Source of the DNA: Bordetella ansorpii
GTDB taxonomy: Bacteria; Pseudomonadota; Gammaproteobacteria; Burkholderiales; Burkholderiaceae_B
Length of the DNA: 64,000 nucleotides
Direction: 5' to 3'
Assembly: GCF_900078705.1 (NCBI RefSeq)
Contig: NZ_FKIF01000001.1
Coordinates: 496,001-560,000, forward strand
The notes beneath the pieces are model-generated. The model was not told the DNA's origin. It was given only the letters and a program-made list of their open reading frames with translations, and searched no databases. Positions within the stretch are counted from its first letter, which is position 1. Each line of letters begins with the position of its first letter. Shown in pieces: positions 49,179-58,048 of this stretch. The translations under genes and the position numbers were made by a program.

Positions 49179-51906
49179 CGAGGCCCGACGCCTGCGCGAG
49201 TACCGGGCGGCGGCGCCGCAGCATGTCCCGGATCTCGGGCACGCAAGAGCCGCAACCCGTGCCGCAGCCCAGTTGCGTCTTCAGCCCGGCCAGGTCGAGT
49301 CCGGCGGCGATGCCGGACTCGATCGCGGCATCGGTCACGCCCATGCAGGCACAGACCGTGCGCGCCCGCTTCGCCGCGCCGCCACGGCCCATCAGCAGAC
49401 GCGCCAGGCCGGCGGGCGCCTCGCCGCCATCTGCCCAGGCCAGCATGCCGGCCTGGGCGCGGGTATCGCCCGCCAGCAGGAATGCATCGGGCCGGCGCGC
49501 ATCGTCCAGGCCGGCGCGGCGCAGCACGCCACGCGCGGGATCGTCGAAAGCCGCCGCGGGCCGGTCCAGGCGCAGCGCCCGTGCCAGGGCATCCAGCACG
49601 TCGGCAGCCGGCGCCGCCTCGGCGGCCAGGCGCAGCCTCAGGCCGCCTCCGCCCAGCGCGGACGGCAACAGCACCGCATAGGGAAAGCGCGCCAGCCAGG
49701 GCGCCAACGCCTGCCGCAGCGCGGCCGCGTCACCCCGTAGCCAGGCCATCGCCTGCCAGGGCAACGGGGCCGCCGCCACATCCACCGCGCTGTGCTTCAA
49801 CTCGGGCTGGTGCGACACGGGATCGCACGCGGGAGGGGTCAGCGCGTTCACGCCATCGCCCGCCATGAAGCCGCTACCCCAGTGCATGGGCAGGAACGCG
49901 CGGCCGGGCTCCAGGCCCTCGTCCGCGCGGGCCGGCAGCACGACGGCGCCACGCCGCGAGCGCACGCGCACCAGCGCATCCTCGGCCAGCCCCAGGCCCG
50001 CCATCTCCTGGGGATGCAGCGAAATCCAGGGTTCCTCGACGTGCCGCACCAGCGTCGCGGACAGGCCGGTGCGCGCCATGGTGTGCCAGTGGTCGCGCAG
50101 GCGGCCCGTGGTCAGCCACAGGGGGAAATCGCCGTCGACGGGGTCGGCCACCGGCACATGGTCCACGTCGATGAAGCGCGCGCGTCCGTCCGGCGTCGGA
50201 AAGCGGCCGTCGGCGTACAGGCGCGCCGTGTCGTGGCCGCCGCGCACCGGCCATTGGCGCGGCCCCTGCTCCAGCGCCGCGTAGTCCACCGCGCTGTAGT
50301 CCAGGTCGCGCCCGGCGGTCAGGCCGGCGTGCTCGGCGAACACGGCGGCTTCATCGGCGTAGTCGAACAATGCCGCCTTGTGGGGCGCGATCCGCGCGGC
50401 CAGACGGCGCGCCACGCCGCATGCCAGCCGCCAATCGGGTTGCGCGCTACCCGGCGGCGCGATGGCCGCGCGCACGCGGCTGATGCGGCGCTCGGAATTC
50501 GTCACGCTGCCGTTCTTCTCCGGCCAGGTGGCCGCGGGCAGCACCAGATCGGCATAGGCCAGCGTCTCGGTGTTGGCGAAGGCCTCCTGCACGATGACGA
50601 ACTCGGCCGCCCGCAGGGCCTGCCGCACGCGCGCCTGGTCGGGCAGCGACTGCGCCGGGTTGGTGGCCGCGATCCACAGCACCTTCACGCGGCCTTCCAG
50701 CACGGCGTCGAACATGTGCAAGGCCGGCAGGCCCGGCGTATCCGGCAAGGCCGGCACGCCCCAGGCGGCGGCCACTTCCGCCCGGTGCGCCGCATCGGCC
50801 GGATCGCGATGGCCCGGCAGGATAGTCGCCATGCCGCCCGCCTCGCGGCCGCCCATGGCGTTGGGCTGGCCGGTCAGCGAGAATGGCCCGGCGCCCGGCC
50901 GCCCGATCTGGCCGGTGGCCAGGTGCAGATGGATCAGCGCCGCGTTCTTGGCCGTGCCGTTCGCGGATTGGTTCAGGCCCATGGTGTACATCGACAGCGC
51001 GGCGCCGGCCTGGCCGAACCAGCGCGCGGCCTGCTCGATATCGCTGGCCGGCACGCCGCACAAGGCCTGCGCCACCTGCGGGGGGTAGGCGCCGATGCGC
51101 GCCCGCAACGCATCGAACCCTTGCGTGTGCCGCGCGATGTAGCCGCGGTCGATCAGGTCCTCGCGCTCCATCACGTTCAGCATGGCGAGGAACAGGGCCA
51201 CGTCGCTGCCCGGCGCGATGGCCAGATGCAGATCGGCGATGCCGGCGGTATCGGTGCGGCGCGGATCGACCACCACGACCTTCATGTCCGGCCGCGCGGC
51301 TTTCGCGGCCTCCAGCCGGCGGAACAGCACCGGGTGCGCGTACGCCATGTTCGAGCCCGCGATCAGCACCAGGTCGGCGCTGTCCAGATCGTCGTAACAG
51401 GCTGGCGGCGCGTCCGCGCCCAGCGTCCTCTTGTAGCCCGACACCGCGCTGGACATGCACAGCCGGGAGTTCGTGTCGATGTTGTTGGTGCCGACCAGCG
51501 CGCGCGCCAGCTTGTTGAAGACGGCGTAGTCCTCGGTCAGCAACTGGCCGGACAGGTAGAAGCCCACGGCGTGCGGCCCGTGCCGCCGGATGGTCCCGGC
51601 CAGGCGCTCGGCCGCCAGCTCCAGCGCGTCGTCCAGCGCCAGGGGCGCGCGCGCCGCGTCGCGCCTCGGCCGCCACTCGGCCTCGCGCACCCGCGCGGCA
51701 TCGCGCCGCACGGTGTCGGCCAGCGTGCGGCCCTTGCTGCACAGCCTGCCCTGGTTCGACGGATGATCCGGGTCGCCGGTGACGGACAGGACCTGGTCGC
51801 CGCTGGCCTGCACGCGCACGCCGCAGCCAGTGCCGCAATAACAGCAGACGGACGAGACCGTATGCGCCCGGGCATCGGCATGCTTGATGGGAATCGCCGC
51901 GATCAT
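49171..51906 (-). CDS. nasA: Assimilatory nitrate reductase catalytic subunit with C-terminal BFD domain
   Basis: This 911-residue cytoplasmic molybdoenzyme reduces nitrate to nitrite. The N-terminal CCYCGTGCGVRV ... GRLCSKG binds a [4Fe-4S] cluster. The molybdopterin domains follow (TNNIDTNSRLCMSSAVSGYK, MGLNQSANGTAKN, ATWPEKNGSVTNSERRISR). The last 60 residues form a BFD-like [2Fe-2S] domain (VCACMGVTDAAIE ... CGTGCGSCVPEI), as in Klebsiella-type NasA. ATG 51906 overlaps the stop of the reductase gene upstream (ATGA). Mog, at 9.3 kb, would help make the cofactor. Confidence 0.95.
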   Translation of the reverse strand: MIAAIPIKHADARAHTVSSVCCYCGTGCGVRVQASGDQVLSVTGDPDHPSNQGRLCSKGRTLADTVRRDAARVREAEWRPRRDAARAPLALDDALELAAERLAGTIRRHGPHAVGFYLSGQLLTEDYAVFNKLARALVGTNNIDTNSRLCMSSAVSGYKRTLGADAPPACYDDLDSADLVLIAGSNMAYAHPVLFRRLEAAKAARPDMKVVVVDPRRTDTAGIADLHLAIAPGSDVALFLAMLNVMEREDLIDRGYIARHTQGFDALRARIGAYPPQVAQALCGVPASDIEQAARWFGQAGAALSMYTMGLNQSANGTAKNAALIHLHLATGQIGRPGAGPFSLTGQPNAMGGREAGGMATILPGHRDPADAAHRAEVAAAWGVPALPDTPGLPALHMFDAVLEGRVKVLWIAATNPAQSLPDQARVRQALRAAEFVIVQEAFANTETLAYADLVLPAATWPEKNGSVTNSERRISRVRAAIAPPGSAQPDWRLACGVARRLAARIAPHKAALFDYADEAAVFAEHAGLTAGRDLDYSAVDYAALEQGPRQWPVRGGHDTARLYADGRFPTPDGRARFIDVDHVPVADPVDGDFPLWLTTGRLRDHWHTMARTGLSATLVRHVEEPWISLHPQEMAGLGLAEDALVRVRSRRGAVVLPARADEGLEPGRAFLPMHWGSGFMAGDGVNALTPPACDPVSHQPELKHSAVDVAAAPLPWQAMAWLRGDAAALRQALAPWLARFPYAVLLPSALGGGGLRLRLAAEAAPAADVLDALARALRLDRPAAAFDDPARGVLRRAGLDDARRPDAFLLAGDTRAQAGMLAWADGGEAPAGLARLLMGRGGAAKRARTVCACMGVTDAAIESGIAAGLDLAGLKTQLGCGTGCGSCVPEIRDMLRRRRPVLAQASGLAT

Positions 51907-53129
51907 GCCGTGCAGGCCTCCCTGGCCTCGTCCTCGCCGAACATCAGCGCGTCCCGCAGGGCCTCGATGGAGTGGCCCTCGCGGATCAGCCGGAAGTACC
52001 ACGCGCCGTCCGCGGTATCGCCATACAGGCAGGCGCCCGCCAGCTTGCCGTCCTTCACCACCAGCTTTTTGTAGATGCCCGTGGTGTTGTCGTACAGGGT
52101 GATCAGTTCCGCACCGTCCCCGCCCGAGAAATCTCCCGCCGAAAACAGGTCGATGCCGGTGACCTTGAGCTTGGTCGACGTCACGCTGCCCGGATAGTGG
52201 CCGATGCCGTGCAGCGCCAGATGATTGGCGGCCACGCGCGCCTGCTCGAACAGCGGCGCCACCAGGCCATAGCAGGCGCCGCGATGGCTGGCGCATTCGC
52301 CGACGGCATAGATGCGCGGATCGTAGGTCTGCAGCGTGTCGCTGACGACCACGCCCCGGTGGACCCGCAGGCCGCAGTGCTCGGCCAGCTCGGTGTTGGG
52401 CCGCACGCCCGCCGCCATCACGACCAGGTCCGCGGGAATCTCCTGCCCATCGGCGAAACGCACGCCACGGACGTGGCCGCCGCCATCGTCCAGCAACGCC
52501 TCGGTCTGCTTCGCCAGCAGGAAGGTCAGGCCGCGAGCCTGCAGGCTTTGCTGCAGCAGCGCGGCCGCATGGCCATCCAGCTGGCGGTCCAGCAACGCGC
52601 TGCCCAGGTGCGCCACCGAGACCCGCATGCCGCGCATCGCCAGGCCGTTGGCGGCCTCCAGGCCCAGCAGGCCGCCGCCGATCACCACGGCGTCGCCACC
52701 CCGCGCCGCCGCCGCGATCATGCGCTGCACATCGCCGATGCCGCGAAAGCCGATCACGCCGCGCAGGTCGCGGCCGGGCACGGGCAGCACGAACGGATGC
52801 GAACCCGTGGCCAGCAGCAGCTTGTCGTACGGCGCCTGCGAGCCATCGGCGCCATGCACCACGCGGCGCGCGCGGTCGATGCGCACCGCGGGACAGTCCA
52901 GTTTCAGGTCGATGCCATGCTCGCGGTACCAGTCCAGATCGTTCAGCACGATGTCCTGGAAGGCCTGCTCGCCGGCCAGCACCGGCGACAGCAGGATGCG
53001 GTTGTAGTTGGGATGCGGCTCGGCGCCGAACACCGTGATGTCGTACAGATCGGGCGCCTGCTTCAGCAGTTCCTCCAGCGTGCGCACGCCGGCCATGCCG
53101 TTGCCGATCACCACCAGCCGTTGCTTCAT
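51903..53129 (-). CDS. FAD/NAD(P)H oxidoreductase, NirB-N-terminal-like (NasC-like)
   Basis: This 408-residue flavoprotein corresponds to the N-terminal FAD/NAD half of NirB. It shows VVIGNGMAGVRTLEELL for FAD, AVVIGGGLLGLEAANGL for NAD(P)H, and AVGECASHRGACYGLVAPL near the second FAD contact. It lacks the siroheme and iron-sulfur parts of nitrite reductase and any BFD domain. Placed directly before nasA and translationally coupled to it, it is best explained as the electron-donating subunit of nitrate reductase, as NasC is in Klebsiella. The BFD cluster is carried by NasA instead. Confidence 0.87.
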   Translation of the reverse strand: MKQRLVVIGNGMAGVRTLEELLKQAPDLYDITVFGAEPHPNYNRILLSPVLAGEQAFQDIVLNDLDWYREHGIDLKLDCPAVRIDRARRVVHGADGSQAPYDKLLLATGSHPFVLPVPGRDLRGVIGFRGIGDVQRMIAAAARGGDAVVIGGGLLGLEAANGLAMRGMRVSVAHLGSALLDRQLDGHAAALLQQSLQARGLTFLLAKQTEALLDDGGGHVRGVRFADGQEIPADLVVMAAGVRPNTELAEHCGLRVHRGVVVSDTLQTYDPRIYAVGECASHRGACYGLVAPLFEQARVAANHLALHGIGHYPGSVTSTKLKVTGIDLFSAGDFSGGDGAELITLYDNTTGIYKKLVVKDGKLAGACLYGDTADGAWYFRLIREGHSIEALRDALMFGEDEAREACTA

Positions 53130-53150
53130 CGCATTCCCCAGGTGCTGTGT

Positions 53151-53945
53151 TCAGGCATGCGCGGGATGCGCGTAGCGCCGGTACAGGAAATCCACCACGC
53201 CCGCGCGGCACGCCTGGTAGGCCGGATCGCCCGCCAGCGCCACGCGGTCGCGCGGACGCGGCAGGTCCACCGGCAGGATGTCGCCGATGGTGGCCGCGGG
53301 TCCGTTGGTCAGCATGACGATGCGGTCGGAAAGCAGCACGGCCTCGTCCACGTCATGCGTCACCATGACGACCGTGCTGCGCGTCTTGGCCACGATGCGC
53401 AGCAGTTCGTCCTGCAGGTGGGCGCGGGTCAGCGCATCCAGGGCGCCGAACGGTTCGTCCATCAGCAGCACACGCGGCTCGATGGCCAGCGCGCGCGCAA
53501 TGCCCACGCGCTGTTTCATGCCGCCGGAGATCTCGCGCGGCAGCTTGTCGCGCGCCGCCGTCAGCCCCACCAGATCCAGCGCGGCCTGCGCGCGCTCGTT
53601 CTGCCGCGCCCGGCTTTCGCGGCCGCCGAACACGCTTTCCACGGCCAGGTGGATGTTCTGGAAGCAGGTCAGCCACGGCAGCAGCGAATGGTTCTGGAAC
53701 ACCATCGCGCGGTCCGGGCCGGGCCCGGCGATCTCGCGCTCGGCGCACAGCAGCACGCCCGAGGTGGGCCGCGCCAGGCCGGCGATCAGGTTCAGCAGCG
53801 TCGATTTGCCGCAGCCCGAATGGCCGATCAGCGTGACGAACTCGCCGGTGTCGACGGTCAGGTCGATGTCGCGCAGCGCCACGAAGGGCTTGCCGCGCGC
53901 GGTGAAGACCTGGCCGACGTTCTCGATGCGCAGGGATTTGTGCAT
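53151..53945 (-). CDS. nrtD: Nitrate ABC transporter ATP-binding protein
   Basis: This 264-residue ABC ATPase has Walker [10 protein letters not shown], a signature in the form [15 protein letters not shown], Walker [13 protein letters not shown] and the H-loop VTHDVDEAV. It lacks the C-terminal NrtA-like domain that marks NrtC, so it is NrtD/TauB/SsuB-like. ATG 53945 is preceded by AGGAG at 8 bases and begins 4 bp after the permease stop. Confidence 0.92.
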   Translation of the reverse strand: MHKSLRIENVGQVFTARGKPFVALRDIDLTVDTGEFVTLIGHSGCGKSTLLNLIAGLARPTSGVLLCAEREIAGPGPDRAMVFQNHSLLPWLTCFQNIHLAVESVFGGRESRARQNERAQAALDLVGLTAARDKLPREISGGMKQRVGIARALAIEPRVLLMDEPFGALDALTRAHLQDELLRIVAKTRSTVVMVTHDVDEAVLLSDRIVMLTNGPAATIGDILPVDLPRPRDRVALAGDPAYQACRAGVVDFLYRRYAHPAHA

Positions 53946-53949
53946 GATG

Positions 53950-54804
53950 TCACTCCTCGTAGGCGAAGCGGCGCGCGATCCGCAGCAGCGCAAGCTCCAG
54001 CAGGAGCCCGACGATGCCGATCACGAAGATGGCGACCACGATGTGCTCCACCTTCAGGTTGTTCCATTCGTCCCACAGCCAGAAGCCGATGCCGGTGCCG
54101 CCCGTCAGCATCTCGGCGGCCACGATCACCAGCCAGGCCGTGCCGATGGACAGCCGCACGCCGGTCAGGATGTAGGGCAGGACCGCGGGCAGCAGCACGC
54201 GCGTCACCACCTTCCATTCGGACAGGTTCAGCACCCGCGCCACGTTCAGGTAGTCCTGCGGCACGCGCGACACGCCGGCCGCGGTGTTGATCACCATGGG
54301 CCAGATCGAACAGATGAAGATGGCCCAGATCGCCGCGGGATCGGCCGCCTTGAACAACAGCAGCCCCAGCGGCAGCCAGGCCAGCGGCGACACCGGCCGC
54401 AGCAGGCTGACGATGGGAGAAGCCATGGCGCCGGCCATCGCATAGCGGCCCATGATGAAGCCCGCGGGAATGCCCACCAGCGCGGCCAGGCCGAAACCCA
54501 GGCCCACGCGCCGCAGCGAGGCCAGCACGTTCCAGCCCACGCCCTTGTCATTGGGGCCGTTGTCGTAGAAGGGATCGGCGAACAGCTGCGCCGCCGCATG
54601 CCACGTCTTGCCCGGGGTGGGAATCTCGGGCACCAGCAGCGAGATGCACTGCCACATCAGCACGAACACCGCGAATCCGGCCAAGGCGCCGATCGCCCGG
54701 CGGGCGGCGGGTTCGTAGACTTCGCGCAGGAACGGCGTGCGCGCGGCGGCCGCCGCCGAGGGCAGCGACGGGGAGGGGGAAGACGTCATGACGGAAGTGG
54801 ACAT
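53950..54804 (-). CDS. nrtB: Nitrate ABC transporter permease
   Basis: This 284-residue permease has about six membrane helices. The EAA-type coupling loop ([22 protein letters not shown]) precedes [25 protein letters not shown], which is typical of nitrate/taurine/cyanate permeases. The N-terminal 25 residues are Ser/Ala-rich and cytoplasmic. It starts one base after the nrtA stop. Confidence 0.93.
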   Translation of the reverse strand: MSTSVMTSSPSPSLPSAAAAARTPFLREVYEPAARRAIGALAGFAVFVLMWQCISLLVPEIPTPGKTWHAAAQLFADPFYDNGPNDKGVGWNVLASLRRVGLGFGLAALVGIPAGFIMGRYAMAGAMASPIVSLLRPVSPLAWLPLGLLLFKAADPAAIWAIFICSIWPMVINTAAGVSRVPQDYLNVARVLNLSEWKVVTRVLLPAVLPYILTGVRLSIGTAWLVIVAAEMLTGGTGIGFWLWDEWNNLKVEHIVVAIFVIGIVGLLLELALLRIARRFAYEE

Positions 54805-54805
54805 G

Positions 54806-56092
54806 TCAGGCCGCCTTGATCTTGAAACCGTCCGCGTACGCGACGGGGTTGCTGCCGTCCCACACCACGCCGTCGATCAGCGTGGACTTGCGGGTCTCGG
54901 ACGACGGCAGCGCCGCGCCCGCCGCCGCGGCGGCCTGCTTGTAGAGGTCGATGCGGTTCACCTGGCGCGCCACGGCCAGGTAGTCGGGATGCTCCTTCAT
55001 CAGTCCCCAGCGCTTGTGCTGCGTCAGGAACCACATGCCGTCGCTCAGGTAGGGGAAGCTGGCCTCGCCGTCGCCGTAGAAACGCATGGCGTGCGCGTCG
55101 TCCCACTTCTTGCCCGCGCCGTCCTCGTAGCGGCCCAGCATGCGGTCGACGATGCCCTGCGCCTCGGTGTTCACGTAGGCGCGCGCGGCGATGGTCTCGG
55201 CCGTCTTGCGGCGGTTCTCGGGCGAGGCGTCGATCCATTTGCCCGCTTCGAGAATGGCCGCGGTGACGGCGCGCGCGGTGTTGGGATTGCGCTGAACGAA
55301 ATCGGACGTCGTGCCCAACACCTTCTCGGGGTGATCGGTCCAGACCTGCTGCGTGGTGCAGGCCGTGAAGCCGATCTTGTCCATGATGGCGCGCGCGCCC
55401 CAGGGTTCGCCCACGCAGAAGCCGTCCATGTTGCCCACGCGCATGTTGGCCACCATCTGCGGCGGCGGCACGGTGATGGCGCGCGCGTCGCGGAACGGAT
55501 CGATGCCGTAGGAGGCCAGCCAGTAGTACAGCCACATCGCGTGCGTGCCGGTGGGAAAGGTCTGCGCGAAGGTGTAGTCGCGCTTTTCCTTCGCCATGAC
55601 CTTCGCCAGCGACTCGCCGTCGCGCGCGCCGGCCGCAAGCAGCTTGCTGGACAACGTGATGCCCTGGCCGTTCTGGTTCAGGCTCATCAGCACCGCCATG
55701 TCTTTCTTGGGGCCGCCCACGCCCAGGTGCAGCCCGTAGACCAGGCCGTACAGGACGTGCGCCATGTCCAGCTCGCCGTTGGCCAGCTTGTCGCGCACGG
55801 AGGCCCAGGACGCCTCCTTGCTCGGCACGATCTTCACGCCGTGTTTCTTGTCGAAGCCCATCACCGAGGCCATCACCACCGAGGCGCAATCGGTCAGCGG
55901 AATGAAGCCGATGCGCACTTCGGGCTGCTCGGGCGCGTCGCTGCCCGCGGCCCAGGCGCCGGCGCGCACCAACGGATCGACCAGGGTCAGCACACTTGCG
56001 CCCGCCGCGCCGGCCAGCCACCGGCGGCGTTGCGGATTGGCGGCCGGCGAACCGGCGGGGGACGGCTTGGCGGTGAGGCGAGAAACAGACAT
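54806..56092 (-). CDS. nrtA: Nitrate ABC transporter substrate-binding protein
   Basis: This 428-residue protein is a Tat-exported NrtA-type receptor. A PQRRRWLAGAAGASVLTLVDP signal lies at about residues 20-40, and the domain starts VRIGFIPLTDCASVVMA. The family blocks SWASVRDKLANGELDMAHVL, PPPQMVANMRVGNMDGFCVGEPW and YLSDGMWFLTQHKRWG are present. ATG 56092 has CGGAG 8 bases upstream. It is the first gene of the nrtA-nrtB-nrtD-reductase-nasA operon, which is preceded by a sigma-54 promoter and an attenuator. Confidence 0.94.
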   Translation of the reverse strand: MSVSRLTAKPSPAGSPAANPQRRRWLAGAAGASVLTLVDPLVRAGAWAAGSDAPEQPEVRIGFIPLTDCASVVMASVMGFDKKHGVKIVPSKEASWASVRDKLANGELDMAHVLYGLVYGLHLGVGGPKKDMAVLMSLNQNGQGITLSSKLLAAGARDGESLAKVMAKEKRDYTFAQTFPTGTHAMWLYYWLASYGIDPFRDARAITVPPPQMVANMRVGNMDGFCVGEPWGARAIMDKIGFTACTTQQVWTDHPEKVLGTTSDFVQRNPNTARAVTAAILEAGKWIDASPENRRKTAETIAARAYVNTEAQGIVDRMLGRYEDGAGKKWDDAHAMRFYGDGEASFPYLSDGMWFLTQHKRWGLMKEHPDYLAVARQVNRIDLYKQAAAAAGAALPSSETRKSTLIDGVVWDGSNPVAYADGFKIKAA

Positions 56093-56125
56093 CGTCGAGA
56101 CTCCGGAAATAATGCCGTGGAAAGT

Positions 56126-56169
56126 GCCCCGCGCCGCGCCTTCGGCCCGCCCTCCCGATAGGGGGCTTT
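56126..56169 (+). repeat. Terminator-like repeat element, copy B
   Basis: It shares the exact 15-mer CGCCGCGCCTTCGGC (56132-56146) with copy A at 30053, followed by an imperfect GCCCTCCCGATAGGGGGC hairpin and TTT. It lies in the untranslated leader of nrtA, between the attenuator and the start codon. Confidence 0.5.
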
Positions 56170-56190
56170 GCCTGGACGCTGCGCCTTGGC

Positions 56191-56246
56191 AAAAAAAAAG
56201 CGCCCCGCATATCCCGGGACCAGTTGCCCGGGATGTTGCGGAACGC
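56191..56246 (-). terminator. Leader terminator (attenuator) of the nitrate operon
   Basis: On the minus strand, a long stem (inner arms ATCCCGGG / CCCGGGAT with an 8-base loop, extended outward by GCGTTCCGCA pairing with TGCGGGGCGC through two G:U pairs) is followed directly by nine Ts. It lies between the promoter and the first gene, about 100 bp before nrtA, so it must be bypassed for expression. Confidence 0.85.
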
Positions 56247-56252
56247 CGTTGT

Positions 56253-56298
56253 TCCTGACTGCATTGCAAGAGCGGAGGGCTTTGGTGGCCGTCCAACC
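56253..56298 (-). promoter_or_regulatory. Leader RNA hairpins resembling ANTAR-protein targets
   Basis: Two hairpins precede the attenuator in the leader RNA. One (about 56278-56298) has UUGG / CCAA arms around loop ACGGCCA. The other (56253-56271) has UCUUGC paired to GCAGGA-type sequence with one bulged U, around hexaloop AAUGCA. Both loops have A at position 1 and G at position 4, the ANTAR target pattern used by NasR and NasT. The first hairpin may start at or just after the transcription start. Confidence 0.5.
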
Positions 56299-56304
56299 TC
56301 CTTC

Positions 56305-56321
56305 AAGCAATCGCTGTGCCA
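56305..56321 (-). promoter_or_regulatory. Sigma-54 (-24/-12) promoter of the nitrate operon
   Basis: On the minus strand TGGCACAGCGATTGCTT matches the sigma-54 consensus TGGCACG-N4-TTGCW at all but one fixed position, with exact GG-N10-GC spacing. The predicted transcription start is near 56295, giving a leader of about 200 bases before nrtA. Confidence 0.85.
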
Positions 56322-56408
56322 GCTTTGATCTCCTGGATTTTCCTTTTTGTATTCATGGACTTGCCAGGATGGCCCACTTACCCGCTGGCGCCAGGCCCGG
56401 GGTTGGGC

Positions 56409-56454
56409 GCACAGAAGCGGTGCGCAGCCCGATGCCATCGCACTGTTTTCGTGC
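56409..56454 (-). promoter_or_regulatory. Two NtrC-type enhancer sites
   Basis: GCAC-N7-GTGC occurs at 56409-56423 and again at 56440-56454, 31 bp (three helical turns) apart. This is the NtrC dyad pattern. They lie about 115-160 bp upstream of the predicted sigma-54 start, closely like the tandem sites at glnA. Confidence 0.7.
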
Positions 56455-56539
56455 CGCATCGCAACAATGCTGGTGCCAGCACCTGGCGCGGCCATAAGGA
56501 CTAATAACCCTAGGGAATATCAATCCAATAAATCAGACG

Positions 56540-56569
56540 TTGTAGGGATGTAGCCGGGCTTCCTATGAT
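56540..56569 (+). promoter_or_regulatory. Candidate cysG promoter
   Basis: TTGTAG and TATGAT (5 of 6) are spaced by 18 bp and end 47 bp before the cysG ATG. An AT-rich tract with CCCTAGGG (about 56498-56535) lies just upstream and could hold an activator site such as CysB; no site can be proven by eye. Confidence 0.4.
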
Positions 56570-56615
56570 CCCGGGTATCCTGCGGGCCATTGTGGTCCGC
56601 GCCTGGTTATTCCCG

Positions 56616-58019
56616 ATGAAGCTCTTTCCGATATTTGCCGACCTCAAAGGCCGGCGTGTGCTGGTGGTAGGCGGTGGCAGCGTGGCGGCCCGCAAGGTGC
56701 TGGCGCTGCAAGAGGCCGGCGCGGCCGTGCGCGTGGGCGCGCCCGGGCTCGAACCGGCGCTGGCGCGGCAGGCCGCCGAGGGCGGCATCGATCACGTGGC
56801 CGGCCATTTCGAACCTGCCTGGCTGGACGACGTCTGGCTGGTGGTGGCCGCCACCGACGACCGCGAGGTCAACGCCGCCGTCGAAGCGGCCGCCAATGCG
56901 CGCCGCATCTTCTGTAATGTGGTCGACGTGGCCGAGCTGTCATCGTTCCAGGTGCCCGCCATCGTCGACCGCTCGCCGCTGGTGCTGGCCATCTCGTCCT
57001 CCGGCGTGGCGCCCGTGCTGGCGCGCCGCCTGCGCGAGCGCCTGGAATCGCTGCTGGACCACACGCTGGGCCCGCTGGCCGAACTGGCCGCGCGCCATCG
57101 TCCGCGTATTCGCGCGGCCCTGCCCGACCTGGGCCGGCGCCGCCGCTTCTACGACTGGCTGCTGGATGGCCCGGTGGCTGGCTGGCTGCGCCAGCAACAG
57201 CCCGCGCAGGCCGAGGCCGAACTGACCGGGATGCTGGACCGCGGCTGGCCGCAGGAGGCCGGCAGCGTGGTGCTGGTGGGCGCCGGTCCCGGCGATCCCG
57301 GCCTGCTGACGCTCAAGGCGCTGCGCGCGCTGAACGAAGCCGACGTCATCCTTTACGACCGCCTGACCAGCGCCGACGTGCTGGCGCTGGCTCGGCGCGA
57401 TGCCGATCGCGTCTCCGTGGGCAAGCTGCCCGGCGAGAACCACGACGCCACGCAGGCCCGCATCCACGCGCTGATGGTGGAACATGCGCGGGCCGGCCGC
57501 CGCGTGGTGCGCCTGAAGGGCGGGGACGCCTTCATCTTCGGCCGCGGCGGCGAGGAACTCGAACATCTGCGCGAACACGGCGTGCGCTACGAAGTGGTGC
57601 CCGGCGTCACCGCCGCGCTGGCCTGCGCGGCCTATGCGGGCATCCCCCTGACGCACCGCGATCACGCGCAGTCGGTGCGCTTCGTCACGGCGCACTGCCG
57701 CCAGGACGAGGACACGCTGGACTGGGACGGCCTGGCGCGCGGCAGCCAGACACTGGCGTTCTACATGGGCGTGGGCCAGCTCGAATACCTGTCCGAGCGC
57801 CTGATCACGCACGGCCGCGCAGCCGAAACGCCCTTCGCACTGGTGGAAAACGGCAGCCGGCCCGAGCAGCGGGTGGTGACCGGCACGCTGGCCGACCTGG
57901 CCGCGCGCGCGCGCGCCCACGGCATCCATGCGCCCGCGTTGCTGATCGTGGGCGAGGTGGCCGCGCTGGGACCGAAGCTGCACTGGTTCGGCCAGTCGCT
58001 GGAGGCGCACGGCGAATGA
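56616..58019 (+). CDS. cysG: Siroheme synthase (trifunctional)
   Basis: This 467-residue CysG makes siroheme from uroporphyrinogen III. The N-terminal dehydrogenase/ferrochelatase domain (1-205) starts [21 protein letters not shown] and continues [11 protein letters not shown]. The C-terminal methyltransferase domain (about 215-460) has [33 protein letters not shown] and [25 protein letters not shown] 56616 matches the family start. Siroheme is the cofactor of assimilatory nitrite and sulfite reductases, which explains its position next to the nitrate operon; neither reductase is in the window. Confidence 0.96.
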   Translation: MKLFPIFADLKGRRVLVVGGGSVAARKVLALQEAGAAVRVGAPGLEPALARQAAEGGIDHVAGHFEPAWLDDVWLVVAATDDREVNAAVEAAANARRIFCNVVDVAELSSFQVPAIVDRSPLVLAISSSGVAPVLARRLRERLESLLDHTLGPLAELAARHRPRIRAALPDLGRRRRFYDWLLDGPVAGWLRQQQPAQAEAELTGMLDRGWPQEAGSVVLVGAGPGDPGLLTLKALRALNEADVILYDRLTSADVLALARRDADRVSVGKLPGENHDATQARIHALMVEHARAGRRVVRLKGGDAFIFGRGGEELEHLREHGVRYEVVPGVTAALACAAYAGIPLTHRDHAQSVRFVTAHCRQDEDTLDWDGLARGSQTLAFYMGVGQLEYLSERLITHGRAAETPFALVENGSRPEQRVVTGTLADLAARARAHGIHAPALLIVGEVAALGPKLHWFGQSLEAHGE

Positions 58020-58048
58020 CACGTTGATCGCGGCGCAGTGATGGACGG

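Noticed and set aside
51907-53211. Upstream open-frame extension of nasA to 1346 residues
   Set aside because: The extra 435 residues are the out-of-frame shadow of the FAD/NAD reductase gene (Arg/Gly/Ala-rich, no conservation); the true start is the ATGA-coupled ATG at 51906.
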